From Deinandra increscens subsp. villosa (lineage: Eukaryota; Streptophyta; Magnoliopsida; Asterales; Asteraceae): a DNA stretch of 64,000 nt. Positions 12,240 through 24,230 of this stretch are shown one piece after another (position 1 is the first letter of the stretch; the number at the start of each line of letters is the position of its first letter). The notes under the pieces were generated by a model. That model had not been told where the DNA came from. It saw nothing but the letters and a program-made list of their open reading frames with translations, and searched no databases. A program made the translations under genes and the position numbers. Location: NCBI GenBank assembly GCA_039602395.1, contig JBCNJP010000007.1, positions 120,500,957 through 120,564,956 of the forward strand, written 5' to 3'.

Positions 12240-12560
12240 TCAAATAAATTATATGATATAACACTGACCACATACTCCTCGTGGATACGATACCTGACTT
12301 ACCCTAGCTACCTAGGTAATTTAGGTTTTTGAAGTGAACCACGACATCCACTATTAAAATGGCGCAATTACCAGGGAGCTAGTGCGCTTAGTGTTATTTT
12401 CTTTGTTTGACTTTTAGTTTTGATAGTTTGCGTTAAGCTTGAAAAAAATCCAAAAATAATTTTTTATTTTTATTTAGGTTTTTGAAGTGGACCACGACAT
12501 CCGCTATCAGAGTGCCTTGGAAAAAAGAAACCATGGGTGCCTTAATCAAATATCACAACT
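12240..12560 (+). mobile_element. Gypsy LTR/leader remnant with degenerate PBS
   Basis: CTCCTCGTGGATACGATACC is followed by TGGCGCAATTACCAGGGA at 12360. This is a decayed form of the TGGCGCCGTTGCCGGGGA primer-binding site (tRNA-Asp type) of Athila/Tat-like Ty3-Gypsy elements. The right-arm copy is better preserved. No gag is detected downstream. Confidence 0.65.
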
Positions 12561-12779
12561 ATTTAGCATCTCATTTCTTAGTTGAGTGGGTTCCTAGGAT
12601 CCCAATCACATACACATATATCCACCCCTGGTGGGAGGTGTGATCAAATTTTAATGTGGGCATTGCTACTTGCTAGTGACAATATTCAAATGCTGTTGTT
12701 TTAAGTTAATGTCTTTGTTTAGGGAGCAGATATGGATCTAATCCCCTTTTAAATTGGGTTTAATTTGTTGTGGGTATAG

Positions 12780-13218
12780 TATATGGATCCTATATGCGGT
12801 GGTTGCAACATGCATGAAGAGTCCACGGATCACATTTTGATTAATTGTAAATTTGCAGGTTCAGTATGGGAATTAGTCCTTAGTTAGTGTAAAGTTTCAT
12901 TGATGTTACGGTTATCGGTGAAAGATATACTGGAGGCGCATGTTGATTGTCAGGTGAAAGATATACATGATATTCCTCACTAGTATGCGGTGCATTTGGA
13001 AAACTCATGACTTGAGGATCTTCAAAAATAAATGGGTATGGGCAATCAACGCATTCGGTGATATTAAGAATTTAAGATGCTTTCGTTTTTACGGGTTAAG
13101 ACTAGAAGGAAGGGGATGCTTGTCGACTCGGAGTTATGGTGTAACTTTTCCTTTTTCTTTCTTTGTAATCTAGTGTCTCGTAAGTTGTTTTTAATAGAAT
13201 TTCTTTGATGGCTATTAA
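12780..13218 (+). pseudogene. LINE remnant (zf-RVT) in left arm
   Basis: Translation from about 12785 gives ICGGCNMHEESTDHILINC followed by KFAGSVWELV, matching the Cys/His zinc motif of the plant LINE zf-RVT domain. The frame breaks soon after. The sequence ends in an A-rich tail near 13215 (ATTAAAAAAAG), as expected of a LINE 3' end. The same remnant is at 59365-59870 in the opposite direction. Confidence 0.7.
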
Positions 13219-13249
13219 AAAAAGCTTAAGTAAATATATTGTTTATACA

Positions 13250-14330
13250 GGGTAAATTACAGATTGTGTCTTTATGTTATTCCCAAACTGCAATCCGTGT
13301 CTTTAACCTTTAGAGTTAATTACATAAATGGTCCTTCTGATTAAGTGAAAATAATAGATTCGGGTACTAACTTCTTTTAGTAACAACATTGAGTCTTGTG
13401 GTTGACTCATAACAATGTCAGGTACTAAGCTAAAATTCCATTAATTATTAACGGACTTCACCCTCTCGCGCTAAAAAAACATGAGGGTACTTTTGTCATT
13501 ATGAAACAATCTTCATCAAAACCCGAGTTAGTTACACAAATTAATGGTCCTTGTGGTATAGTGAAAATAACAAATTCAGGTAATAATTTTTTTTATAACA
13601 TTGAGTCCTGCAGTTTACGAGTTGTAACAATGTAAGATAATAAGCTAAAATTTCATCAACATTAATCCTGGCCGACGGTTCCATCATTGCCCATAATTTA
13701 TAAGTTATCCTAGTTCTTCGACTACTACGTTGTGATTACCTTGTGTTTTTTCCAGCAATCAAAGTGGAAGTTTTTTGTTTGGATGGATCCTCCCATTTGT
13801 GCTTGCTCAATTGAAATCATCCCGGGTTTGCTGAAATCAAAGAACCATATTGAAAGAGCTGTGATAGCCTTCAATGAACAAATTGGGAGGAAGTCCGTTA
13901 ATAACTGACGTTTTAAACGTGAGGGTGAAGTCCGCTAATAATTGACAGAATTTTAGCTTAGTACTTTACATTGTTATGACTTGTAAACTAAATGACTTAA
14001 TGTTGTTATTAAAAAAAGTTAGTACCTGAATTTGTTATTTTTACTAAACCACAGGGACCATTTGTGTAACTAACTCGGGTTTTGACAAAGATATTTTCAT
14101 AGTTACAAAAATACCCTTACATTTTTTGCACATGAGATTAACAATTGTCATAATTTTATATTAGTACCTTACATTACACTGTTATGACTCAGAAATCACA
14201 TAACTCAATGTTGATACTAAATAAAGTTAGTACTTAAGTCTGTTATTTCCACTAAATCACACGAACCATTTATGTAATTAACTATAACCTTTACTCAGTA
14301 CAAATTATGTCTTTATTTCTCAAATCAAGT
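13250..14330. mobile_element. Foldback element carrying GRF zinc finger piece (left arm)
   Basis: The two ends are inverted: TTAATTACATAAATGGTCC near 13317 and AACCATTTATGTAATTAACT near 14265. Several inner blocks (ACTAAGCTAAAATT, TTAACGGACTTCACCCTC) also recur in inverted order, giving long stem potential. The centre holds non-repetitive, gene-derived DNA (13756-13907). Layout resembles a MULE/foldback that captured host sequence; the superfamily is inferred. Confidence 0.6.
13756..13907 (+). pseudogene. Captured fragment of a GRF-type zinc finger gene
   Basis: After a good acceptor (TTTTTTCCAG), the frame reads KWKFFVWMDPPICACS, then IEIIPGLLKSKNHIE. The pattern KFFxWxDPPxC...S...IIPGLL is the C-terminal half of plant GRF zinc finger proteins. 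The first half of the finger is missing, so no complete zinc site exists. The right-arm copy at about 58640-58810 has the same piece with a stop and substitutions. Confidence 0.55.
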
Positions 14331-16262
14331 AAGAATCTGAACCTTTTCAGTAACTAGTAACTGAGGTTAAAATTTTCTATTAAGTTAAGGGTGAAATAAA
14401 ATTTTACCCTTACATTTAAAAACAAAAAAAAAAGTTGAATATAAAAAATAGGCGGTTCCCAATCTAATATATAACATGTGTTATCTCTATTACTCTATAT
14501 TAATTCTTATCTAAATTTTCCCACATCTCATTTCTAGGAAATATCAACCTTCTCTCCTATTAAATATGATAATTATAAAAAATTAAATTATATATTTTTG
14601 TTGAACGGCCAACGAATAGAATAAACCCAGGACTTCGACGGGTGACCCAATGGCTAAAGCCAGCCGGCCCAACCCAAATTATAATATCAAACATATAATT
14701 TTTTTAAATTAAATTAAATTATATAACTAATTATCAAACATATAATTTTTTTAAATTAACAAATTATAATAAGATTTTAAATATATATTATCTTAAAATA
14801 TAACTTAATAAATAAAATTTTTATTATTGCTTATACGTTCTATGTTTAAAAATACAATAATAGTTATATATGAAGTTACTAATTGTATCTTTTTAAGACA
14901 TTCATGTGTAATACACATGTTGGTGTTACAGTTCTTAATAAACAAAAAAAATATAAAAATGTCTTAAACTTAAACCAACCCACACCCGTCTATTCATTCT
15001 CGTTAAAAATACAACACCCACACTCTTATTACGTGTTTTGAGACCCTGTAAATAAATATCGCGTCTTCAAATATAGAAAACTCAATTTCCATTGACAATA
15101 TTCAAAATAAAATGGAAATATTTTTATTACGGCAAGTGAAAATAAGTTTATATTTATTCAAACCTATACTTTACCCATTTCCCACATTTAGTGAGAATTT
15201 AAGCATGACATGCATGTATATAAACTAACCATGCTCATTTTCTTGTTGAAACATCATGAGAAGCCAAGTGATACTGTAAATGTAGAACTTGACACGGTAA
15301 TACGTTTCAAGATGAACAAAAATTAGAAATAAGTAATTAAATGATTGAGGCAACAAGGATTTTAACTCATTTCTATTTCTTATTCCTATTGCTTCTGTTC
15401 CTTATCATGTCCGGCTATGTCCCGCTGACTAGATTTCCACTTTATTTTTTATTTAATCTCTTTAGCTCACGTCCATCGCTCGGGTTCACTTCTAGTCTTT
15501 CTAATGCTTCCAAGACTCTTTAAAAATCTATCATTAAGCTCCATGTACATACAAACATAAAACATAGGAAACACAACAAAAATCTAACTGTTATAATCTT
15601 AAAAATGTATTATTAAATATATTAAGCTATTATCAATGACATCATGTGAACAATCATATAATGAATTTCATGCTTTATTATAATACATACAACAATAAGG
15701 AAACCAAATAAGGATAAACTATATAATATTAACATAATAAATACAAAATACATGCCAATATTATCTAAGAGATAATATCGGTTAACAACTCAAACCTCAC
15801 CTTACAACTTGTGTCTATTAGTTTAACCCTACTTGGTCACCTTTTGTAATCAAGGAGTCCCACTTGAATCCAATTACAAAAATATTAAAGAAAAAAAAAA
15901 CTAATAAAAAGACAGAAGTTTAATCCACATAGCTTGAAATAGCCGACTTGCAAATTACAATTTAACATCCGCAATCGACTTGCTGACTTGTTGCTTCAAT
16001 CATTTTGCATCACCACGTTGTGAGAAATTCGGAATAAGATTTGGGCCAGCCCACCTGCTCGTGGTTTGGGCCCACGCGGAAATTACCCATCAGTCTCAAA
16101 TCAAAACATTGAATCAACGAGAGAGAATGTTAATTTCAAATTGGTTCGACCACTGAACCGTAAGAAATCAAGAATCGCCCTGCTTAAATAGCAACGGTTT
16201 AAACCTATCGAACCGAACGAGTATCCTTAAAACAAGACTCTATTTTTTAGGCAACAACGTTT
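14331..16262. other. Noncoding part of left arm
   Basis: No gene is supported. It holds AT-rich sequence and the empty sites of the right-arm MITE (about 15199) and of the 15-kb Helitron composite (about 15687). A short reversed tRNA-like motif is possible near 14610-14670. Confidence 0.5.
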
Positions 16263-16470
16263 TTTCCGAGTCTCCCTGTGACGGGATTTCAATCGTTTCC
16301 AGTTATTTGACGTTTTAGGTCAACTCGGAATCGCCCATAGACAGAAACCCAAAATAATTAGGTAAAACCACCCCTCCGCGAAGCGGATGACGAGACTCAA
16401 ACCAGTAACGTCTCCTAAATGATGTTACTGGGCTATCACTAAATCAGAAGCCTCGTGGTTAAAAAGAATT
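16263..16470 (-). repeat. tRNA-derived SINE-like repeat (left arm)
   Basis: On the minus strand it reads TTAGTGATAGCCCAGTAAC (A-box-like), then GTTACTGGTTTGAGTCTCGT (B-box-like), then GCTTCGCGGAGG and a tail with CCGTCACAGGGAGACTCGG. The same repeat is in the right arm at 40553-40775. Boundaries are approximate. Confidence 0.55.
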
Positions 16471-17587
16471 CAATTAAGAGATCTATATATAAAATAGGTC
16501 CAAATTGTCACATTTCTAATAAAGTTAACAATAAATTATCACTATATGATTTTAAAAAATAGTCAAAACAAGACGTCATACAAAGGTTTCAACACCTAAA
16601 CTTTTTTTAATGGCTAAATTACACATATGTTGAAAATTGCTATGAATCTAGATCCTTAAATTTACTAAGTACAAAATATTTAATGGTATTTAAGTTATAG
16701 TACTTGAAGATCATTCATGGAAAATTCAATTGCAGCATTTGTTTGACAACGTCCATTCTGCACGTGGTATAGAAAAGTTGTCACTATATAAGATATGCCC
16801 CTACGCTAGGTTATATATACTGGTGTGACGGGAAAAAAGTTGTCATGTAAGATGTCATGCAAAATGTGATGTAATGGTAAAAAAAGTATGTAGTAAATGA
16901 GTGATAATCTAAATGATAGTGTAAATGATGTGTAACTATTTGAGTGATGGAAAAAAGAAAAGAACAAAAACAAAAAGTTGCAAACATGCCCGTGAGTGTG
17001 ACCACGCTATCACCAAAACGCCTGTGAGTTTCACCACATTACCACCAAAACGCCCATAGGCGCGGTGTTTTAGGAGTTTCTGGAGTATTAAGAACATTCA
17101 CGCCCCATAACATGGCCATTACTGATTATACATAGTCTTAGAACCAAAATACAAAGGCAATAAAAATCACAAAATAAATATGCTAGTTTACGGAAAAAAA
17201 TATCATTTCCAAACACATCCCAAAATATTATCATAAAAAGAAAGAAGCAAATCATGGTGTCAATTTGTAGAATACCTCAATAGGTGCAACAAAATTAGTC
17301 ACATTATGGAACATAAAATTTTTATCAGGTTGAAATCTCAGAATATAGAATTTTAGGAGGGGCAAACTCGTAAATTTATACATGGTCAAATCAACATGAA
17401 CTTTTTTTAGGCTATGTATAGTAGTAAAACTTTTTCCTTAAATAAATCGTATCATGTGAGACAGTCCAATTATCAAGTGGCTCCATGAGTCCATGAGACA
17501 AAATTTTTAATTTTAGAAAACTACAAATAAAAACTAACCAATAGATGTATAAATAATTTGAGCGTTTGTTAAATAAATTTCTAAATA
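16471..17587. other. Noncoding end of left arm
   Basis: No gene. Short ORFs here, such as 16811-17005 minus, are mirrored almost residue for residue in the right arm (40004-40204), which reflects the duplication and not coding constraint. TIR-like AGGCTATGTATAGTAGTAA at 17409 and CATAGTCTTAG near 17130 suggest Harbinger-type MITE pieces. Confidence 0.5.
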
Positions 17588-17606
17588 AGTGTGAGCTCAA
17601 TCTTTA

Positions 17607-18106
17607 NNNNNNNNNNNNNNNNNNNNNNNNNNNNNNNNNNNNNNNNNNNNNNNNNNNNNNNNNNNNNNNNNNNNNNNNNNNNNNNNNNNNNNNNNNNNNN
17701 NNNNNNNNNNNNNNNNNNNNNNNNNNNNNNNNNNNNNNNNNNNNNNNNNNNNNNNNNNNNNNNNNNNNNNNNNNNNNNNNNNNNNNNNNNNNNNNNNNNN
17801 NNNNNNNNNNNNNNNNNNNNNNNNNNNNNNNNNNNNNNNNNNNNNNNNNNNNNNNNNNNNNNNNNNNNNNNNNNNNNNNNNNNNNNNNNNNNNNNNNNNN
17901 NNNNNNNNNNNNNNNNNNNNNNNNNNNNNNNNNNNNNNNNNNNNNNNNNNNNNNNNNNNNNNNNNNNNNNNNNNNNNNNNNNNNNNNNNNNNNNNNNNNN
18001 NNNNNNNNNNNNNNNNNNNNNNNNNNNNNNNNNNNNNNNNNNNNNNNNNNNNNNNNNNNNNNNNNNNNNNNNNNNNNNNNNNNNNNNNNNNNNNNNNNNN
18101 NNNNNN
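17607..18106. other. Assembly gap (500 N)
   Basis: Exactly 500 N. It lies 20 bases beyond the end of the left inverted arm, so the link from the middle contig to the terpene synthase contig, including orientation, is not shown by sequence. Confidence 0.98.
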
Positions 18107-18489
18107 TGATAGTAACATACTTTAATGTGGGTTGTTTTTTTCTGTATATATCGAAATATCGTATGGACCATTGGAATCTATGATGTGTTAGCTAGCTTTA
18201 TAATTAAAAACAACAACAAATTTGAAAGATAAATCCATCATACTTCTATTTTTACTCCTTAACTACTTCACAAATTAACTTATATTATGTTTTAACCCAG
18301 AACCTCTATCAAATACGCTAGTCTCAAATTCGCAATAATAGTCATATATGGTTTCTAGTCCTGTCTAATTTAGAGAAATATTTGTTTTATTCCTAAAATT
18401 CAAGAGAAAGATAAAGTAGTTTTCTAAATTTAGGAACTAATTGTTTCGTCTTTGTTTTTATTTTTATACTAAATATTTTCCACAAATAG

Positions 18490-18770
18490 TATTATCTTAT
18501 TGAGGTTAATGGTCTAGTGACAGGCATTGGAGGCCACCGTGTTCTAATATAGGTAAAATATTTGAACGGCTATATTTGAGTCAAGATCTTATAGAGACGG
18601 TCTTGTATTATCATGTCTTTGAACTAACTAGGACTCGAACCACGCCAAAATCATAGAGGAACCTCAAGCAATTAGGTAAAACCTACCTCAACGCGAACTT
18701 CGGGCCTCAAACCAATAACCTCCCATTACTGGTGTTCTCCTAGGTACATTGTGGTAATTAAATGATATAA
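18490..18770 (-). repeat. SINE-like repeat with tRNA-type boxes
   Basis: The plus strand carries GGACTCGAACCACG (18630) and CTTCGGGCCTCAAACCAATAA (18697), the reverse complements of B-box-like motifs, plus TAGGTAAAACCTACCTC. This arrangement matches the repeat at 16263-16470. Ends are not resolved. Nothing else is recognisable between 18107 and 18490. Confidence 0.4.
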
Positions 18771-18879
18771 TGCACAGTTTGAGAGTATTTCTTTTTTCAA
18801 GAAAACATCAAGATCTTTATCCATTTTCTTGTAGACAATCGAAGAAAGCGGTTAATGAAAATTTTATAAATATAACTAC

Positions 18880-19572
18880 TATATTATTCCCGTGTGTTAC
18901 ACGGCTATGGTTTTTCAAAGAAAAAAAATACAATCATAATCTACTATAGTAAATTTTATTACAAATATGTAAATTAAACAAAATAATATGATTTTAAAAA
19001 TTATACGACAATTATATATGTCTTTCTATAATTGGTATATTAAATTTAAACTCAATTAAAGTAAAAAATAAAAAAAATAGAATAAAATATTTATATTTAT
19101 GATTAGTTTTAAGATATAGTCAAAAACAAAACAAGCGTTAATATAAAAATTTCGTATTTGAATAATTACTTACTAAAAGTTTAAACAAATTAAACCTTAA
19201 TATGAACATTTAGTAGATATATATGTTATTAAATATGTTAGTTAAAAATAATTTTTACTTACTAAATATGTTAGTGAAAAATAATTAGCAAAAAAAAATA
19301 TAAAATTAAATAGAATAAAATATTTTATATTAATAATAAACCTTAATATGAAAATTTAGTATTTAGATAATTACTAACCTTAATATAAAAATTTTATATT
19401 TTGATAATTACTTATTAAAAATTTAAACAAAATAATCCTTAATGTAGAAATTTAGTATTTGGATAATTTACTTTATTAAAAATTTGGCTTACTACAAATT
19501 TTATGGTGATGACAAGTGTCTTTTTCTACTTATTAAAGTATGACAAAATTTTTGTTTATTATATAGTATAGA
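18880..19572 (-). mobile_element. Short Helitron-like element, about 0.7 kb
   Basis: Read on the minus strand it starts TCTATATCTATACTATATAA and ends with the palindrome CCGTGTAACACACGGG followed by AATAATATAG and T. AT-rich starts with TC and a short terminal hairpin near a CTAG-like end are Helitron features, although the 3' tetranucleotide here is ATAG. The interior is noncoding and very AT-rich. Confidence 0.5.
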
Positions 19573-19669
19573 TATAGATATAGATATAGATATAGATATA
19601 GATATAGATATAGATATAGATATAGATATAGATATAGATATAGATATAGATATAGATATAGATATAGAT
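19567..19669. repeat. Hexanucleotide microsatellite (GATATA)n
   Basis: About 17 perfect TAGATA/GATATA units directly abut the TC start of the Helitron-like element, whose own end has the same hexamer. Confidence 0.95.
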
Positions 19670-19839
19670 TGATAAATGTCTTTGGATAAATAATTTTTTT
19701 TATAAAATTAAATGGGTCTTTTTTTTTATGTTTTGTTATTTAGTATATATATTTTTGGTTTTAAACTACCAGTCTATCTCAACTATTTAATTTTCTTTTA
19801 TTATTTGTAGTGTTCAATAACTTCTATCAAACTTCATTT

Positions 19840-20625
19840 AGTTTGTACAAACACGAAGATTCATTGGTGTCCCGTGAGGAGGTTTGTAAACCTTAGTCTT
19901 TCAGTTGAAGATGGAAGTGTTTGGAAGTGGAAAGGAAATTCGGATGGGTTATTTTCTATTAAATCCTTTCAAATTATGCTTCATTAACAGGCTGATCACC
20001 ATTTTGAATTTTGTTTTTGAACGGAGTAACTTTGTTCCCATAAAAGTTAATCTTTTTGTTTGGAGGGATGGGGTCAGATTGCTACCAAAGACACGCTGGT
20101 GAGAAGAAAAGTGTTTCTTTCTTCTGTTGTTTGTTCGATGCGTGGAGATATGGATGAGTCTTTACTCTTTAGATCATGTGTTTATTTCTTGCTCCTTTGT
20201 GGCAACAAAATGACAAATCATAGCAGATTGGTGTTAGGTGCCGTAAATATATGCGTTTTTGTTTGAGGATTTGCTTTCCGTGTTATAAAGCTTTCAAGGT
20301 GAGCCCAAGGAAGGGAATATGTTTAATTATATGTGGTCATTCTAACTACATGTTGGTTTATTTGGAGAGAGCGAAACGATGCTATCTTCAAAGGAGAAAG
20401 GCTATTGCTAGTAACATAATCAAGATTCTTTGGGTACAAAATGGGCCAAATTTTGATTAAAAGTGCGTTTAAGTTAGAATGTTTTTTCCCCTTCAAGAGT
20501 GGGTTGATTGAAGTACGTTTAAGTTAGAAAATTTGTTTCCTTTCTCTAGATCCTTAGGTTTTAATTATTATTAGTATTTTTTTTTTGCTTAATAGATTTC
20601 GCTGTTAAGAAAAAAAAGTTTGTAC
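19840..20625 (+). pseudogene. LINE 3' remnant (zf-RVT and tail)
   Basis: Pieces of the plant LINE C-terminus can be read across frames: FVPIKVNLFVWR near 20030, then a CGD..ESLDHVFISC-like zinc stretch near 20140-20200, and WFIWRERNDAIFKGER near 20350. Stops and frameshifts separate them. An A-rich tail (AAGAAAAAAAAG) lies at about 20605. RT and endonuclease are missing. It is a dead, 5'-truncated copy. Confidence 0.7.
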
Positions 20626-21132
20626 AACACAATATAACATAAGCAGTATCGGAGGTAACGGACCAACCGGTTATCGTACAATATGATTTTTTTTTTACGG
20701 TCGATGAATAAAATCTGGCTATTCGAGAAACTCAATGGCAAAAGGCATCCACCTGTGAAATATAGATATTGTTAGGGTAACCCAAACCTACCAATTAAAC
20801 ACATTTTAAGGAAAACTCTTATTTTTACGAACGACAGAATAGTAAAACCTAAATGATCTTGAAATCAAACTTGTGACATCAAAATCACAAGTCTTCCTAT
20901 CATCATTAATTCTAACCACTCGTGGAAGCCCTCTTGATATATCATACAATTTGATGTTTTTACGTTTGTTTTTTGTTTTTTGTGGATTGTTTGGATCAGA
21001 CTCATGTGGCTCACAAACAAAGAAACTTCATGTGATAAAAAGTTTTTAAAATATTTTCAACATGATGTTGATTGTGTCAGTTGACTATTAATCTTGAAAT
21101 CCTATGTTTTTACTTTGGACTATTATATAAAA
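20626..21132. other. Noncoding interval
   Basis: No coding sequence or convincing repeat boundaries were recognised. Confidence 0.5.
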
Positions 21133-21144
21133 ATCTATTATATA

Positions 21145-21278
21145 TTCTTTTTTTGAAAAGCAAACAAGAGAGTTTACAAAGCACAACCACACAAACAGGA
21201 GCAAACAAACCCCAACGAAACAGAAGCAAAACAACAAAAAATCACCCAACTCCTTTTTTTTTTTTTTGAAAAGCAACA
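21145..21278 (-). mobile_element. Short retroposed element with 12-bp target duplication
   Basis: ATCTATTATATA occurs at 21133-21144 and again at 21279-21290. The 134 bp between them start with poly-T, i.e. a 3' poly-A on the minus strand. This is the signature of target-primed retroposition. The interior is A/C-rich and resembles 963-1080. A second poly-T tract at 21252-21266 may be an internal tail. Confidence 0.6.
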
Positions 21279-21505
21279 ATCTATTATATAACATCTAATA
21301 TATTCAAAATGATGATTGTGTCGGCTGATTTGAGACCTCAACCTTTCTGAAGGGACACTTTATCGATCATCAACATTCAAAATATTATTGGAATAGAAAG
21401 CTTTTTTGGTTGTTATATGTTAAGGCTATATCCCTATTCATAATTCAAACCAATGAACATTTTATTAAAAAATTTAATTTCTCTCTCTTTCACCTATATT
21501 ACTTA

Positions 21506-22545
21506 GGCTATGTGTAATCAGGCGTTATAGCCCCAAATCCCTCACTATGACGCCCTTCATAGCGCCCCTGGGCACCCCCGGGGCGCTATGTTGTTTCAAA
21601 TTGTCTAGTGGCGTTACCCACATCACGCCCAAAAATTCCACCAATTTCAAACTAGTTGACCACATTTAAATTTTTTTTTTCTTTTTTTATCCATCATATA
21701 CTATATATATACATATCTTCCTAAAAAAAACTACACTTCTTCTCTTCTTCTACACATTCTTTTCTTTTACAAATCACACAACAAAATGGGTTCACCGGTG
21801 TCATCATCATCCTCATACCTCTGGAACTTCAACGACGAAGAAGAGGATGAGGTAATTTCGGCATGTGTCAAAGTTGTAAACGAGTTAGTGGCTTCGAGCT
21901 CCGTCCCACGACCGCTTCTTCGAAGAACACGTGTTCACCGTGATCGTGAAGCGGCGAACAACCGGTTCTTCGAAGAACACGTGTTCTTCGAGCTCCGTCC
22001 CACGACCGCTTCTTCGAAGAACACATGTTCACCGTGTTCAAAATACGAGGGAAATGCGTTCAAGAGAACGACATAACGCACTTATGGTGGATTTGATTGA
22101 ACATGTATGGGATACTCGACCACCACCAAATGCCCCTCAACCTCAACCTCAACCCGAAAACAACGACGATGAGGATGACGATGACGACGACGATGAAAGT
22201 GATGATGACGACGACGATGGAGGTGATGATATGGACGATGAGGATGATGAAAGTGATGAAGATGAAGCATACGATGACGTACCAGACGATGAGTAGTTTT
22301 TTTTTTTCACTATATTGTATTTCTAGTTGTATTTCTATTTTTAGAAATAAAAAATATCTTTTTTTAATTTCTTTATTTAATTACATATTAAAATATAAAT
22401 AATAATAATAATAATAATAATAATTGAAGTAATCATTATAGGGGCTTTATGACTACACACTCATCCCCCATAACCCCCCATTTGCCACGTCACTGCCACA
22501 TGTCACATAATGCCCCATGGTGGGGCATTATGACTACACATAGCC
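21506..22545 (+). mobile_element. PIF/Harbinger deletion derivative
   Basis: It begins GGCTATGTGTAATCAGGCG and ends with the inverse (ATGACTACACATAGCC), flanked by TTA at 21503-21505 and 22546-22548. Three-base TTA target duplications with such termini mark PIF/Harbinger elements. Its 1,040 bp keep only the two ends of the transposase gene. A TATA-like run (ACTATATATATACATA, about 21700) lies about 80 bp before the ORF start. Confidence 0.85.
21786..22296 (+). pseudogene. Harbinger transposase N- and C-terminal relics
   Basis: The first frame (21786-22076) starts MGSPVSSSSSYLWNFNDEEE and has the conserved VPRPLLRRTRVHRDREAANN block that precedes the DDE nuclease in ALP1/HARBI1-like proteins. 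The DDE core is gone. A second frame, from 22054, has RERHNALMVDLIEHVWD, the nuclease C-terminus, and then a long Asp/Glu tail to 22296. About 96 bp with GAGCTCCGTCCCACGACC are duplicated in tandem (21893 and 21989). The two ends are in different frames, so no transposase can be made. Confidence 0.75.
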
Positions 22546-22548
22546 TTA

Positions 22549-23681
22549 ACTAAACTCAAAATTTCATTCCCATTCACAACCCAACCCAACTTAATTCATT
22601 TTATCTTTTTACTAAATAAGTATGAATTATGATTATTTTTTGTTGTATAAAAAAGTTAAACATATTAAAAAAATAACTAAGACAAAAATAAATTATTTAC
22701 ATTTAAATATTTTTTTTTCTAAAACTACTCCGTTTTTTATAAAACTTTTGTAAACATGATCATAAAAAAAAGTTAAATAAGATTGTAAAGTTAATTTTTT
22801 CTTTTTAATCATCGAACAAACGTTATATAAAAAAAAGTTTAGATGTTAAATTAAGGGAAAAGATCTATAGAAAATCAACAATTATTCAAAAAAACCAAAA
22901 AAATTTAACCTTTTTTTCTCTATAACTTCTTCATATATTAACAATTATTAAAAAGAATTTCACCAAATAGTCAATAATTGTATTAGCTTTATTTATGGGA
23001 AAAAAATTTAAAAAATAAAACGTTTAGTATTTTTTATTAGTGCATCATGCAATAGTACTAATAGTATTGTATAATGCATTATAATTAAAACTACTTAAAA
23101 AGAGAAACTTAACTTAAATATGGACGTGGTTTGTGCGAATAATGTAAAAAACAAAGAATTGACATTCATAAACCAATTTTATATTATTGTTGCATAGTGC
23201 ATTACTAATTTCAAACTAAAATCCGAATTTTTATTTTATTTAAAAAAAAAAACTCAAAAATGTTCTTAAAACTTTTTATTTTTCCAGTATTCTTAAAATA
23301 ATGAAAGAAATATATAAAAAAACTTAAATTTCTTTTTTTTTGGTTTTTCAGTTTTTTTGTAAAATATTAATTTTTTATAGAACCCAATTAAATAGGATAA
23401 TAAAGAATTAAGAAAAAGGAATCATACACGTGTCAAACTTTGTGTGGGGAATACATGGAAGTAAAAATGAAAAGTTTGGTTGCGACTTGGGTCGTTCCAC
23501 CGAATCAGTCGTCACTTTTGATCGCCAGAAATTGAATTTTTTAAATTTTTAATTGATATTTACGACCAACCAAAACAAAAGTTTGTAAATAGTAGTGTCA
23601 AAGAAACAACTTGGTAATAAAAGTGATTATGAGTTTAAATCGTGTAAAGTGTAAGTGTGGTGATTTTAGCTATTTAAAAAA
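22549..23681. other. AT-rich noncoding interval
   Basis: No ORF, TE terminus or RNA gene is recognised. Homopolymer runs of A and T are frequent. Confidence 0.6.
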
Positions 23682-24172
23682 GGGGCAATTGCATATATAC
23701 CCCTACAAAGTTTAAAAATTACATATATGCCCAACCTAAAAATTTAATTGCATATATCCCTCTGCAAAATTTAAAAATTGCATATATACCCGTTTAAAAA
23801 CAAAACATGAACAAAAAAAAAGTTGAGAAAAAAAGAACTAAAAAATAAATTAAAAACCTACTAGGAGAACAAGAGAAATAAATGTGTATGCTTGTAATTT
23901 ATATGATTTAGAATAAAAGGATATATATAATTGATGAGATTTGGGTAATTAAGCGTATAATAGATATTCTATAATTTATTTTTAATAAAAAAGTTATTAA
24001 AATGGGTATATACGCAATTTTTAATCTTTGCAGGGGAATATATGCAATTATTATTTTTGGTTGGGTATATATGCAAGCTTTAAACTTTGCAGGGGGTATA
24101 TGCAATTAAAATTTTAGGTTGGGTATATATGCAATTTTTAAACTTTACAAGGGTATATATGCAATTGTCCCT
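23682..24172. mobile_element. Foldback element with ATATATACCC arms
   Basis: The left end GGGGCAATTGCATATATACC and the right end (reverse complement GGGACAATTGCATATATACC) face each other. Each arm repeats TTTAAAAATTRCATATATRCC two to three times. The centre (about 23800-23980) is AT-rich. No transposase. The structure is a long, imperfect hairpin. Confidence 0.75.
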
Positions 24173-24230
24173 AAAAAAGGTTAAATAATCAGTAGTTAAG
24201 ATCATAAATGTTTATGTATTCATTTTTTCA

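Larger units (their letters stand above)
6632..17587 (+). repeat. Left inverted arm (pairs with 39422-62825)
   Basis: Reverse-complement similarity to the right arm starts at GTAAAAGAAAAAAG (6632, pairing with about 62825) and ends at AAATTTCTAAATA (17587, pairing with about 39422). Shared landmarks include the poly-G tract (7178) against poly-C (62182), a Gypsy PBS remnant, a LINE remnant, a GRF-carrying foldback and a SINE-like repeat. Differences are substitutions, small indels and transposon presence or absence. The arm lies wholly on the middle contig. Confidence 0.9.

Noticed and set aside
22082..22270. His/Arg-rich ORF on the minus strand
   Set aside because: It is the antisense of the Asp/Glu-rich tail of the Harbinger relic.
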